DNA of 64,000 nucleotides. Origin: Lachnospiraceae bacterium. GTDB lineage: Bacteria; Bacillota; Clostridia; Lachnospirales; Lachnospiraceae. The stretch covers positions 1-64,000 of the forward strand of contig QXWW01000010.1 of NCBI GenBank assembly GCA_009911185.1. Reading direction: 5' to 3'. Below are positions 45,409-54,610 of this stretch, one piece after another. Position 1 is the first letter of the stretch, and every line of letters begins with the position of its first letter. A program made the translations under genes and the position numbers. The notes below the pieces were generated by a model. It was not told where the DNA came from. It ran no database searches and saw only the letters and a list, made by a program, of their open reading frames with translations.

Positions 45409-45443
45409 TATACTATAGTATAGTTTTTTGGCAAATTAATCAA
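45409..45443 (-). promoter_or_regulatory. ftsZ promoter overlapped by a 14-bp palindrome
   Basis: Minus strand: TTGATT (45443-45438), 17 bases, TACTAT (45420-45415). The perfect palindrome TATACTATAGTATA (45409-45422) covers the -10. A near-identical palindrome covers the -10 of the mraY promoter at 50041-50054. Confidence 0.55.
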
Positions 45444-45494
45444 TAAAAATTTTTCATTTTCACATATTTTTTTCAGTTGAACCCTGTCGACATA

Positions 45495-46241
45495 TCATTT
45501 TGTTTTTTCAAAAGTAATATCTGTCGTATTCTCCGTCCAGCTTTCCAGATGCAGAACGCCCTGTTCTCCCTCCAATTTCGGCATAATATATGAAAGCCTC
45601 AGAATTTTGTCATTGAAGTTCTCTGCCTGTCCAAGATTCACAGAAATTTTTCCATATTTCAGCGTGTAATTCCCCTCTTCCCCATACTTAATGCTTCCTG
45701 GTATCAGCTTATACTTTTTGAGCGCCTGCGTCAGAGCCAGCAAATTCTTAAGGACGCTCTTCCCCTTGATGGGAAGCTTTTCATTTAAAACAATCTGTTT
45801 TACGTCAAGACCGCTGATTTTGGGAACATTTTTTATTACTTCTGAGGACATTTCCACCACAATCCCATTTTTATCAAAATAGGCGTTCTGCCCCATCGCA
45901 TCTATGTAAACCCTGCCCAGCAGCACTTTTTCCTGCACCCTGACTTTAAGAATATGCGGAGATTTCAGCGAAAGTTCCATAGAATCCACAAAAGGCAGCT
46001 CTTTCGGCTCCTGAAATTTATATTTAAAATACACATACAGGCTGTTCCAGGAATATTCATCATCCAGCAGCCATTCTTCAATCACTTCCTCTGAATACCG
46101 CTCGCTCCCTGTCACTTCCAGCTTTTCCACAGTGAACACCCTGAATACAATCAAAGCCCCCACGGCAAGAAACAGCAGGAAGAAAAGAAACGCCCCTCCC
46201 GCCATTTTCCATTTTTTCTTACGTCTTTTTCTTCTTCCCAT
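45495..46241 (-). CDS. divIB: Cell division protein DivIB/FtsQ
   Basis: The 248-residue divisome protein has a basic cytoplasmic tail (GRRKRRKKKWKM), one membrane segment (about 14-36) and a POTRA domain starting FRVFTVEKLEVTGSERYSEEVIEEW. It helps assemble the FtsL-FtsB-PBP complex that regulates septal wall synthesis. GGAGG precedes the ATG at 46241, which lies 3 bases after the ftsW stop. The gene usually found between ftsW and divIB in many Firmicutes, murG, is absent here. Confidence 0.9.
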   Translation of the reverse strand: MGRRKRRKKKWKMAGGAFLFFLLFLAVGALIVFRVFTVEKLEVTGSERYSEEVIEEWLLDDEYSWNSLYVYFKYKFQEPKELPFVDSMELSLKSPHILKVRVQEKVLLGRVYIDAMGQNAYFDKNGIVVEMSSEVIKNVPKISGLDVKQIVLNEKLPIKGKSVLKNLLALTQALKKYKLIPGSIKYGEEGNYTLKYGKISVNLGQAENFNDKILRLSYIMPKLEGEQGVLHLESWTENTTDITFEKTK

Positions 46242-46244
46242 ATT

Positions 46245-47360
46245 TTATTCCTCCAGACGTATCCCCCTGGACACACTTAAAACCAGGCCGATTTCTGCCA
46301 GCAGAAAAGCCACGGAAGTACCGCCGTAACTGATAAACGGCAGGGAAATGCCCGTATTCGGTATGGTATTGGTCACTACCGCTATATTCAGGATAACCTG
46401 AATAGCAATATGCGCAAGCACGCCCGTCACAATCAGCGCCCCATACAAGTCCTGGGCATTGCTGGCAACTACCATAAACCGCCAGATCAAGACCAAAAAC
46501 AGCAGGATCACGCTGACAGCCCCAAACAGGCCCAGTTCTTCACAGATAATAGAATAAATCATATCGTTTTGTGCTTCAGGCACAAACCCCAGCTTCTGCA
46601 TACTGGCTCCCAGGCCCTTTCCAAAAAGCCCTCCGGAACCAATCGCATACAATCCCTGAAGGGTCTGATAACCTTTTTCGTACTTTTCCGGTTCCAGCCA
46701 GATTTTAAGACGTTCGGCTCGATAAGACTCCAGCATGATAAATGCGGCTCCAAAGGCAATGACTACACCACCCATTACGATAAACTGCATATACTTGGGA
46801 CTGGATACAAACACCAGACAGATAGCAATACCCAAAATAATGATTGCCGTACTCAGATTTTCTGAGGCTACAATTACCACCATAGGCATCACCAGCAGCA
46901 TCACTTTTATCAGCGCCGTGAACTTTCCCATCTGTTTGGGCATTTTACTGATAATAGTGGCAAGGAAGACAATAATCGCCACCTTTGCCATTTCGGAAGG
47001 CTGGAAGCTTACCGGTCCCAGTTTCAGCCATCGTTTTGCCCCGTTCAATTCCTGACCCACAAATAACACCAGCGTACACATGCCAAAGGCTCCCGCATAG
47101 GCGAGAAACCAGAAGTTTTTCCAGACGCGGTAATCAATCTGCGCGACAAATGCCATTACGGCAATTCCAAGTATATCTGCAAAAAGCTGCTTTTTCAAAT
47201 AGTAGGCGCTATCCTGAAATTTGACCTGTCCATTGTAAGAACTTGTGCTGTATAAAATCACAAGACCAAAACATACCATAAACAGTACGATTACCAGCAG
47301 ACTATAGTCAAAATAGCGGAAATTTCTTTGTCTTTTGTCAGTCCTTTCCTCTCTGCTCAT
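46245..47360 (-). CDS. ftsW: SEDS-family peptidoglycan polymerase FtsW
   Basis: FtsW is the septal glycan polymerase that works with a class B PBP. The 371-residue protein has about ten membrane segments. It carries SEDS landmarks: LGPVSFQPSEMAKVA (with the conserved Pro-Ser-Glu), a large loop with GSGGLFGKGLGAS, then PEAQNDMIYSIICEELG (with the catalytic Asp), and ISYGGTSVAFLLAEIGLVLS near the end. GAGGTG precedes the ATG at 47360. It follows murD and precedes divIB by 3 bases. Confidence 0.95.
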   Translation of the reverse strand: MSREERTDKRQRNFRYFDYSLLVIVLFMVCFGLVILYSTSSYNGQVKFQDSAYYLKKQLFADILGIAVMAFVAQIDYRVWKNFWFLAYAGAFGMCTLVLFVGQELNGAKRWLKLGPVSFQPSEMAKVAIIVFLATIISKMPKQMGKFTALIKVMLLVMPMVVIVASENLSTAIIILGIAICLVFVSSPKYMQFIVMGGVVIAFGAAFIMLESYRAERLKIWLEPEKYEKGYQTLQGLYAIGSGGLFGKGLGASMQKLGFVPEAQNDMIYSIICEELGLFGAVSVILLFLVLIWRFMVVASNAQDLYGALIVTGVLAHIAIQVILNIAVVTNTIPNTGISLPFISYGGTSVAFLLAEIGLVLSVSRGIRLEE

Positions 47361-47398
47361 ATCAGCACCTCTATATTTTTCACAATTATATTCCGAGC

Positions 47399-48766
47399 CT
47401 ATTCTTTCAGCGCTCTCGCCAATTCTTTGAACATATCTCCTCTCTGCTCATAATTATCAAACATCCCCCAGCTTGCACATGCCGGCGACAGCAATACGGC
47501 ATCTCCCGCACTGGCGTTGCCGTAACAGACCTCTACTGCCTCTGCAAGATTATCCACCAGGATAATATCCTCTGCCGGATATCCCTGCGCAAGGGCGGCC
47601 TCACGGATCTTTTCTCTGGTCGCGCCCAAAAGAACCAGTTTTTTCACTTTTCCGTCAAAAGCAGCGATCCATTCCGCATACCCGGATTCTTTATCATATC
47701 CGCCGCCAATGAGCAGTGTCGGCCACTCCATGGCGCGGATTGCCTGAATTGCCGCATCTGGATTGGTTCCCTTTGAATCATTATAAAAACGGACGCCGCG
47801 TTTTGTTACCACATACTCTATTCTATGCGCAACCGCCGTAAAACGAACCAGAACTTCCCGTATTTTTTCTATGGAAACACCAGACAGCAGCGCCATCGCA
47901 GCCGCAGCCATGACATTTTCATAATTATGTTTTCCAATCAAATTCAGCTCGTTCACACTGCAGATAAACTTTGTCTGCCCGTCCCATGCCCAGATAATTT
48001 CCCCATCATCCAGATAAATCCCTTGTGCAAGCTTCCTCTGACTGCTGAAAAATACCACCTGCGCCTGTATCTGCCCGGCAAATTCCCGCAGAACAGGGTC
48101 TTCATAATTCAATACGCAATTCTGTTCCCTGCTCTGGTTCACAGTAATCTGCATTTTCGCTTTCCGGTAGTTTTCCATGGTATGGTGGCGATTCAGATGA
48201 TCCGGCGTGATATTCAATATCGCAGAAATCTGCGGGCGGAAATTATGTATAGTTTCCAACTGGAAGCTGCTGATCTCCGCAACTGTCACAGACTCTTTAT
48301 CAGTATCCGCCACAACGCTGGTATAGGGGATTCCGATATTTCCCACAATCTTCACTTTGGAAACTGCATGTTCCATAATGGCTCCCAGCAGAGCGGTTGT
48401 AGTGGTCTTCCCATTAGTTCCGGTAATGGCAAGGACCCTGCCCTGTTCAAAAGCATAGGCAAGCTCAATTTCCCCCCATATTTCCAATCCCTGGCGGCGC
48501 ATTTCCTCCACCACGGGAAGATCTGTCGGCACACCGGGACTTAACACCGTAATGTCGCATGAGCACATTACCTCTGCTGGTAATGCCCCCAGAACAATCT
48601 CGATGTCTTTTAATCGTTCTGACTTCTGCCGGATTTCCGATTCCGCCAGCTTCTCATTGCCATCATATAACACTACTGCCAAGTTATGGCTCACCAAAAG
48701 CTCTGCAGCAGCAATCCCGCTAAGTCCGGTTCCAAACACTAAGAATTTTTTCCCTTTTAAATTCAA
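47399..48766 (-). CDS. murD: UDP-MurNAc-L-alanine:D-glutamate ligase
   Basis: MurD adds D-Glu to the peptidoglycan precursor in the cytoplasm. The start is the TTG at 48766, seven bases after AGGAGG, giving 455 residues (LNLKGKKFLVFGTGLSG). The ATP-binding loop is ITGTNGKTTTTALL (about residue 113). HRIEYV and FYNDSKGTNPDAA further along are Mur ligase motifs. It lies between mraY and ftsW; a dispersed repeat copy interrupts the mraY-murD junction. Confidence 0.96.
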   Translation of the reverse strand: MNLKGKKFLVFGTGLSGIAAAELLVSHNLAVVLYDGNEKLAESEIRQKSERLKDIEIVLGALPAEVMCSCDITVLSPGVPTDLPVVEEMRRQGLEIWGEIELAYAFEQGRVLAITGTNGKTTTTALLGAIMEHAVSKVKIVGNIGIPYTSVVADTDKESVTVAEISSFQLETIHNFRPQISAILNITPDHLNRHHTMENYRKAKMQITVNQSREQNCVLNYEDPVLREFAGQIQAQVVFFSSQRKLAQGIYLDDGEIIWAWDGQTKFICSVNELNLIGKHNYENVMAAAAMALLSGVSIEKIREVLVRFTAVAHRIEYVVTKRGVRFYNDSKGTNPDAAIQAIRAMEWPTLLIGGGYDKESGYAEWIAAFDGKVKKLVLLGATREKIREAALAQGYPAEDIILVDNLAEAVEVCYGNASAGDAVLLSPACASWGMFDNYEQRGDMFKELARALKE

Positions 48767-48796
48767 TGTTCTTCCTCCTGTTTTTTTAATACCCTA

Positions 48797-49015
48797 AACA
48801 AAGTGGGCAAGCCCGCATCAACCTTCTTGCCCCAATCGAGACCACTGAAAAACTCATTTTCTGAATGTGCAAATTACCATATATAGAATCCAGTTTGGGA
48901 AACTAACTGATATATTGTATATTGATTTAAGTGATTAGGACTTTTTCAGCGACCTCCGCCAATCTTGGAGAAAGTGGCTACACACTTTGAGGCGCGAGCA
49001 TCATTGTTTCGTCAT
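48797..49015 (+). repeat. Dispersed intergenic repeat, interrupted copy E
   Basis: It opens ACAAAGTGGGCAAGCCCGCA and closes GCTACACACTTTGAGGCGCG, as hairpin 1 does in other copies. About 100 bases that contain their own inverted repeat (a CCACTGAAAAA start and a TTTTTCAGCGA end) sit in the middle. Hairpin 2 is missing. It lies inside the dcw cluster between mraY and murD. Confidence 0.65.
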
Positions 49016-49027
49016 ATTGGATATAGA

Positions 49028-49993
49028 TTATAACGCCATCAGACCCACCAGGCATAAGACGGCAGTAATAATGGAAAACACAGCAACCACTCTGGTTTCC
49101 GACCATCCTCCCAGTTCAAAATGATGATGGATGGGCGCCATGCGGAAAATCCGTTTTCCTCCCGTCTTCTTAAAATAGGTAACCTGTATCATCACCGATA
49201 AAAGTTCCACCCAGTAAATCAACGCCACAATCAGGATAAATATCGGCATTTGCAGCATGTACGCCGTAGACGCCACAAAGCCTCCCAGAGCAAGAGAGCC
49301 GGTATCTCCCATAAAAACGCTTGCTGGATAAACATTGAACAGTAAAAATCCCAATAATGCCCCTGCCACTGCGCAGGTGATGGGTTCAATCCCACTTCCG
49401 GTTCCAATAGCAACCACTGAGAAAAAAGTGGCAATCAGCACGGTAACGCTGGAAGCAAGCCCATCCAGTCCATCCGTAAAATTGGCTCCGTTCACTGTAC
49501 CGATGATTGCCAGAAACATTACCGGTATGGCAAGCCAGCCCAAATCAAGGTAAATTCCATGCTCAAACCCTCCGGTAAACGGAATCAGCATTTTAGAGTA
49601 AATATCCGTATAACGAACCATATAAAATACAAATACCCCGGTAACTAAAATCTGTCCCAGCATTTTCTGCCAGGGCAGCAGGCCGTCTGACCTGCGCAGC
49701 ACTACTTTCAGATAATCGTCCAGAAAACCGATAATCCCAAATCCTACGGTAACAAAGAGAATCGGCATAATTGCCGGATAATCTTTCATATAAATGACAG
49801 CGGTAATAACGATTCCTGCCAATATCATCAGCCCCCCCATGGTGGGAGTACCTGCCTTCTTCAAATGGGATTTCAATTCTTCCCGTTCTGTCTGCCCTAC
49901 TTTTAATTTTCTCAGGACCGGAATCACCACCGGACCCAACACTGCCGTAATTGCAAATGCAATCAACACCGGAATTATTATTCGCTGTGACAT
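49028..49993 (-). CDS. mraY: Phospho-MurNAc-pentapeptide transferase
   Basis: MraY makes lipid I by transferring phospho-MurNAc-pentapeptide to undecaprenyl phosphate. The 321-residue membrane protein has ten predicted segments. Catalytic motifs are FGIIGFLDDYLKV (with the Asp pair), NGANFTDGLDGLAS and the His motif APIHHHFELGGWSE near the C-terminus. GAGGTG precedes the ATG at 49993. A promoter lies at 50049-50077, so mraY and the genes after it need not depend on the distal mraZ promoter. Confidence 0.97.
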   Translation of the reverse strand: MSQRIIIPVLIAFAITAVLGPVVIPVLRKLKVGQTEREELKSHLKKAGTPTMGGLMILAGIVITAVIYMKDYPAIMPILFVTVGFGIIGFLDDYLKVVLRRSDGLLPWQKMLGQILVTGVFVFYMVRYTDIYSKMLIPFTGGFEHGIYLDLGWLAIPVMFLAIIGTVNGANFTDGLDGLASSVTVLIATFFSVVAIGTGSGIEPITCAVAGALLGFLLFNVYPASVFMGDTGSLALGGFVASTAYMLQMPIFILIVALIYWVELLSVMIQVTYFKKTGGKRIFRMAPIHHHFELGGWSETRVVAVFSIITAVLCLVGLMAL

Positions 49994-50040
49994 TTTTACA
50001 CCTCTTTGTTTCTACACTGTTTTATGCTTTGTATCTTTTC

Positions 50041-50077
50041 CATACTATAGTATGCCATTCCTTCCATTTCCCGTCAA
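50041..50077 (-). promoter_or_regulatory. mraY promoter overlapped by a 14-bp palindrome
   Basis: Minus strand: TTGACG (50077-50072), exactly 17 bases, CATACT (50054-50049). The palindrome CATACTATAGTATG (50041-50054) covers the -10 and shares its 12-base core with the palindrome at the ftsZ promoter. Confidence 0.65.
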
Positions 50078-50096
50078 CCATTATTATGTATCCCGC

Positions 50097-51911
50097 CTAT
50101 TCCGCAGCTGGCGCATCTTCCTGTCCGGAATCTTCGGATTCTTCCTGCTTTACTGCCGTTTCGTCCTTTTCAATTCCCAGATAAGGAAGAATATTGGAAA
50201 AAATTTCCTGCACTACCGGAGCGGCAATAGTTCCACCATAGTATATCCCCTGCGGATTGTTAATGATTGTCAGAGCCAGAACCTGGGGATTTTCTGCCGG
50301 CGCAAATCCCAAAAAAGAAGAAATATATTTGTTTGCGCTTCTGGGCAAAGTCTGAGAAGTAGCCGTTTTGCCTCCAATGGAAAATCCTTCAATCTTGGCG
50401 CGCTTGCCGCTTCCTTCTGAAACTACTTTCTCTAACACTGTTCGCAATACTTTTGAGGTTTCACTGCTGACAATGTTCTCCCGCACCGGATACTGCAAGG
50501 TTTCCACCAGTTCCCCCTGGTCATTTTTTACAGAAACGCCAAAATGAGGCGTAATCCGGTTTCCACCGTTGACAAGCGAGGACACCGTCGTGGCAAGCTG
50601 AATAGGGGTTATCTGAAAGGACTGTCCAAAAGAAACGGTGGCAAGCTCTACCGGGCCTACATTTTTCTTGTTATGCATGATTGTCATTGCTTCTCCCGGC
50701 AAATCTATGCCTGTACGCTCTAAAAGTCCAAACTGCTTAAAATATTTATAAAAATTGTCCGTCCCCAGGCGCATTCCCAGTTCAATAAACACTGGATTGC
50801 AAGAATTCATAATTCCCTGCGTAAAATCCTCCGCGCCATGCCCGGTTCGTTTATGGCAGTGGATTCTTCTGTCCTCCACCATCTTATAGCCCGGACAGAA
50901 AAAATTGTCTGACAATGATACCACACCCTCTTCAAATGCAGAAGCAGCGGTAATTATTTTGAACACAGACCCCGGCTCGTACGTATCGTTCATACATTGA
51001 TTCCGCCACATCTGATTCAAAAGATCCTGCTTATTGTCCCTGGCGGATGCAGCAGTCTCCTGGCTTTCCTCCGTCTTTTTTTCCGGAGCGGTTACCAGGG
51101 TAAAAGGATCATTCAGATTAAATTCCGGCACATTTACCATAGCCATAATTTCACCATTCTGGGGATTCATTACAATCACTGACACACTGTCTGCCGATTT
51201 TGCTTCCAGCACCTTCTTTGCCGCCTGTTCGCAGTACATCTGGATATTGTAATCCAGACTGACATGCAGATTATTGCCATCTACAGGCTCCTGCCGCCGT
51301 TCTCCGGCATTTTCAATTTCCACGCCTCTGGCGTCTGTCAGTGTCAGTATCTTGCCGTTGGTTCCTTTGAGATAGTCCTCATAAATAACTTCCAGTCCGA
51401 TAATCCCCTGATTATCACCGCCGGTAAACCCCAGTACCTTTGAGGCCAAGGTATCATAAGGATAATAGCGTTTGTAATCCTCATCCACTTTCACTCCCTC
51501 AAGTCTGTAATCCCGGATTTTATCCCCGACCTCTTTATCCACGTTAGATTTGACCCGCTCTATGGAGCTTACTTTTTCCACGCGCTTTCTGACGGTTTCC
51601 TCCTCCATTCCCAATTCCTTCACCAATGTCTGTATGACCCTTTCCGGTTCTTTGATCTGGCTGTGGATTACAGAAATCGTACAGACTGTTCGGTTCGTAG
51701 CAAGAACAGTCCCCGTCGCGTCAATTATTTTTCCCCTGGCCGCCTTGATATCCCGCTCCCTTTCATGCAGATCCTCCGCCTTCTTCCCATAATATTCCGA
51801 ACAGAATACCATAAGATAGACCAGCCTTCCCGCCAACAATGCTAACACCATGGTAACGGCCGTAAAGATAATTAATATCTTTTTCCTGTTGTATGTTTTA
51901 TTCCTAATCAT
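50097..51911 (-). CDS. Class B penicillin-binding protein (SpoVD/PBP2-like)
   Basis: The 604-residue transpeptidase has one N-terminal membrane segment (about 12-35), a dimerisation domain and a C-terminal transpeptidase. The active-site Ser is Ser315 in SVFK, followed by SCN at 370-372. The third motif is KTAT at 515-518 where KTGT is usual. No PASTA domain is present and the tail is acidic. It is the second of two adjacent class B PBPs in the cluster; in spore formers such a pair usually divides into vegetative FtsI and sporulation SpoVD. A hairpin overlaps its ribosome binding site (51917-51964). Confidence 0.9.
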   Translation of the reverse strand: MIRNKTYNRKKILIIFTAVTMVLALLAGRLVYLMVFCSEYYGKKAEDLHERERDIKAARGKIIDATGTVLATNRTVCTISVIHSQIKEPERVIQTLVKELGMEEETVRKRVEKVSSIERVKSNVDKEVGDKIRDYRLEGVKVDEDYKRYYPYDTLASKVLGFTGGDNQGIIGLEVIYEDYLKGTNGKILTLTDARGVEIENAGERRQEPVDGNNLHVSLDYNIQMYCEQAAKKVLEAKSADSVSVIVMNPQNGEIMAMVNVPEFNLNDPFTLVTAPEKKTEESQETAASARDNKQDLLNQMWRNQCMNDTYEPGSVFKIITAASAFEEGVVSLSDNFFCPGYKMVEDRRIHCHKRTGHGAEDFTQGIMNSCNPVFIELGMRLGTDNFYKYFKQFGLLERTGIDLPGEAMTIMHNKKNVGPVELATVSFGQSFQITPIQLATTVSSLVNGGNRITPHFGVSVKNDQGELVETLQYPVRENIVSSETSKVLRTVLEKVVSEGSGKRAKIEGFSIGGKTATSQTLPRSANKYISSFLGFAPAENPQVLALTIINNPQGIYYGGTIAAPVVQEIFSNILPYLGIEKDETAVKQEESEDSGQEDAPAAE

Positions 51912-51916
51912 TGAAA

Positions 51917-51964
51917 AACCTCATAAAAGCTGTTACTACAATCTATTACGGTTTTTATGAGGTT
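51917..51964 (-). promoter_or_regulatory. Hairpin covering the ribosome binding site between the two PBP genes
   Basis: AACCTCATAAAA and TTTTATGAGGTT form a perfect 12-bp stem with a 24-base loop. On the transcript the 3' arm contains the ribosome binding site GAGGTT of the downstream PBP and is followed by a short U run. It could act as a weak terminator or attenuator, or as a translational lock. Confidence 0.65.
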
Positions 51965-52001
51965 ATGTACTTTTTATTTCTTTTACTGTATGTATTCTTT
52001 G

Positions 52002-54035
52002 TCAGGGCAGCTCGTCCTGCGGATCTATCCGGCCTGCAAAATCTTCTGGCTCCTGAGCGGTTCCATCTCCACCATCCGGCATAACATTGGGAATCCCGTC
52101 CGGCAGCCCTTCCTGCTGAGGCTCTTCCACGTGTTCACCCGTATCCTGCTCCGTTCCCTCCTCCGGAGTTACCACGCCCTCATCCTTAAATATATTAATA
52201 TAAGGAAGAATCTCGGTAAAAATCTTCTTTGCCAGGGCTGTTGCCAGGGCGCTGCTCTGATCCTCCTCCGACACATTCGCCTCGTCAATTACCACATAGA
52301 CCAGCACTTGCGGCTCTTCTACCGGAGCAAAACCGATAAAAGAGACTACGTATTTATCGTCCTCGCGGTTTCCTTTCTCGGCAGTCCCGGTTTTTCCGCC
52401 CATGGAATAGCCTTCCACTTTGGCGCTTCTTCCTGTTCCTTCCGAAACCGTCTTGTACAGGTATGATTTAATCTTGTCGCTGGTCTGTTTGGAAATGGTC
52501 TGCTTCAAAGGCGTAGTTTCCATAGTCTGCACGGTATTTCCTTTATCATCCACTATTTTCTTTACCAAATGCGGCTGATAGTAATAGCCTCCATTAATCA
52601 AAGAAGAAAAGGCGGTTGCGAGCTGTACCATGGTCACATTAAAGTTCTGTCCAAAAGCATTGGTGGCAAGCGAGGTGGCATTGGTATTTTCCGCCGTATA
52701 AATCAACGTATCTGTCCTGGTTTCTCCCGGCAGATCAATATTGGTACGCAGCCCAAAATTATAAATATTCTGATATTTATAAAAATCTTCTTTGCCAATA
52801 TCTGCCGCCATCTGCATAAGCGCGTCATTGCAGGAATCCATAACTGCTTTTTCCGTACTTTCCATCCCATGACCGGAACGATTAATGCATTTAATATCAT
52901 AGCCTCCAATCTTCTCCACACCGTCGCAATAATAGGAATCTTTAATCTTCCCCGTCTCCAGCCCTGTAGCCACAGTAAATGGTTTTGCCGTAGAGCCGGG
53001 TTCATAGGTATACGTAATACAAAAATTCTGCCAAATATCGTTGAGTTTGTCCAGTACGCCTTTTTCCCCAAAACCGGCAATCTCTTCCTGGGTATAAAAT
53101 TTAGACAAATCCCTTGGATTGTTGAGATCATATGTAAAATTATCAGACATTCCCAAAATCTCGCCATTTTGCGGATTCATCACCAGAACGCCCGTGTGCT
53201 CGCTTCCGGCTCCTTCCCTTTCCTTATCACGGTATTCCTCCTGAAACTGTGCAATCTTTTCTTCAATCACTTTTTGAACGTTCAAATCAATGGTAGTCAC
53301 CAGGCTGTTGCCATTCACCGGCTCTTTAATTGTCTTTTCCACATTGTTGTCCGTATTCAGGTAGCCGTACTGTCTTCCGTTAATTCCATTTAACGTATCA
53401 TTATAATAATCCTCCAGACCGCCAATTCCCTCGTTCCCGGATGTGGTAAAGCCTAACACCTTACTGGCAATGCTGTTATACGGATATACTCTTTTATATT
53501 CCTTCTCAAACCAAACCCCCTGCACATTAGGATTTACTTTCTTATCTTTTTCATCGGTTTCTGCCTGCAGCTTCTGAAATCCTTCAATTTCTGAATAGTG
53601 AAGTTTCCTGCATAAAATATAATAACGGCTGTCTGGCTGCTTCGCCAACGCCGTCCTCACCTCTTCTTCCGTAATACCAGGGAAACACTTCACCAAAGCT
53701 GCTATGGTAGGTTCCACATAATCTTCTTTTTCGTTTATGAGTTTGCAGTCTAAAATTACATTATACACATCCTCATTGGTCGCCAGAATCGTTCCTTTGG
53801 TATCCAGAATCTCTCCGCGCTGGTAGGGAATACTCTGATTTCCATAACTTTGCTGGCTTAGGACCTGCTTTTCATACTCCTCTCCTTTTACCTGATCAAT
53901 ATAGACCAGTCTTCCCACAAGCACTCCTGACAAAAGCAATATAAAACTAAAGACCAGTAACAGCTTTTTTTTCATGATTTTGGAGAATCTGGCCGGTCCT
54001 CTTTTTCTGGGGCGTCTGTTCCTTCTGCTGCTCAA
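52002..54035 (-). CDS. Class B penicillin-binding protein (FtsI/PBP2B-like)
   Basis: I place the start at the TTG at 54035, after AGAGGTGAG and just beyond the ftsL stop, giving 677 residues; an ATG at 54065 would overlap ftsL and lacks a ribosome binding site. The sequence opens with a very basic cytoplasmic tail (SSRRNRRPRKRGPARFSK), then one membrane segment, a dimerisation domain and a transpeptidase. Motifs are STAK (about 348-351), SCN (in MDSCNDALMQ) and KTGT (in GGKTGTAEKG). The C-terminus is acidic. The position right after ftsL suggests the main septal PBP. Confidence 0.92.
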   Translation of the reverse strand: MSSRRNRRPRKRGPARFSKIMKKKLLLVFSFILLLSGVLVGRLVYIDQVKGEEYEKQVLSQQSYGNQSIPYQRGEILDTKGTILATNEDVYNVILDCKLINEKEDYVEPTIAALVKCFPGITEEEVRTALAKQPDSRYYILCRKLHYSEIEGFQKLQAETDEKDKKVNPNVQGVWFEKEYKRVYPYNSIASKVLGFTTSGNEGIGGLEDYYNDTLNGINGRQYGYLNTDNNVEKTIKEPVNGNSLVTTIDLNVQKVIEEKIAQFQEEYRDKEREGAGSEHTGVLVMNPQNGEILGMSDNFTYDLNNPRDLSKFYTQEEIAGFGEKGVLDKLNDIWQNFCITYTYEPGSTAKPFTVATGLETGKIKDSYYCDGVEKIGGYDIKCINRSGHGMESTEKAVMDSCNDALMQMAADIGKEDFYKYQNIYNFGLRTNIDLPGETRTDTLIYTAENTNATSLATNAFGQNFNVTMVQLATAFSSLINGGYYYQPHLVKKIVDDKGNTVQTMETTPLKQTISKQTSDKIKSYLYKTVSEGTGRSAKVEGYSMGGKTGTAEKGNREDDKYVVSFIGFAPVEEPQVLVYVVIDEANVSEEDQSSALATALAKKIFTEILPYINIFKDEGVVTPEEGTEQDTGEHVEEPQQEGLPDGIPNVMPDGGDGTAQEPEDFAGRIDPQDELP

Positions 54036-54042
54036 TACTCTC

Positions 54043-54570
54043 TCACCTCTCCGGAATATCTTCATATTGGTTCATGTAATCGTCCTCATCCACTTCAAAA
54101 TACTGTATCTGGTCTTCACTGGGATACACCATACCCAGTTCTCTCATTGCCTTTTGGCGGATCATCTCCAAATCAACAGATGAATTTATCTTCTTTTGTG
54201 CAGCGTCATTATCATTTTTAAGATTCATCACGTTTGCTTCCAGTGCCGTCACACTCTTCATATAATTATTCAATTGAGACTGCTGCAGCAGATAGAGACC
54301 AAACACTCCCATCAACAGCAGCATAGCAACGGCAAGAAACATAACGTATCCCGGACTCATTAAAAGCGCCTGTTCTCTGTTCCTGCGCGCGGCAGCCCTG
54401 GCGTTTTTCTGACGCTGTCTGCGCTCCCTGTCCGCTCTCTGCTTCCTCACATATTCCTCGTGAATCTCTTCGCTGTGTCTTCTTGGTTCTGTTTGAACTC
54501 TTCTGACTGTATTTCCGTCGATATAACCGCCTCTTCTCTCCTGGTAAGTGTAATTTTCCTGTTGTCTCAT
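54043..54570 (-). CDS. ftsL: FtsL-like septum protein
   Basis: The 175-residue protein has a long charged N-terminal region (about 1-75), one membrane segment (YVMFLAVAMLLLMGVFGLYLL, about 76-97) and an extracellular coiled coil (NNYMKSVTALEANVMNLKND and on). It ends RQKAMRELGMVYPSEDQIQYF, a pattern shared by FtsL and DivIC-type proteins. Identification rests on topology and position between rsmH and the PBP, because FtsL sequences vary. AGGAGC precedes the ATG. Confidence 0.85.
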   Translation of the reverse strand: MRQQENYTYQERRGGYIDGNTVRRVQTEPRRHSEEIHEEYVRKQRADRERRQRQKNARAAARRNREQALLMSPGYVMFLAVAMLLLMGVFGLYLLQQSQLNNYMKSVTALEANVMNLKNDNDAAQKKINSSVDLEMIRQKAMRELGMVYPSEDQIQYFEVDEDDYMNQYEDIPER

Positions 54571-54610
54571 ACTTTCAGCTCCTATCCTTTACATCTGCCT
54601 GTTTCGCTGG

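Noticed and set aside
45495-47360. murG expected between ftsW and divIB
   Set aside because: Only 3 bases separate the two genes, and no UDP-GlcNAc transferase motif is present anywhere in the cluster; it must lie elsewhere in the genome.
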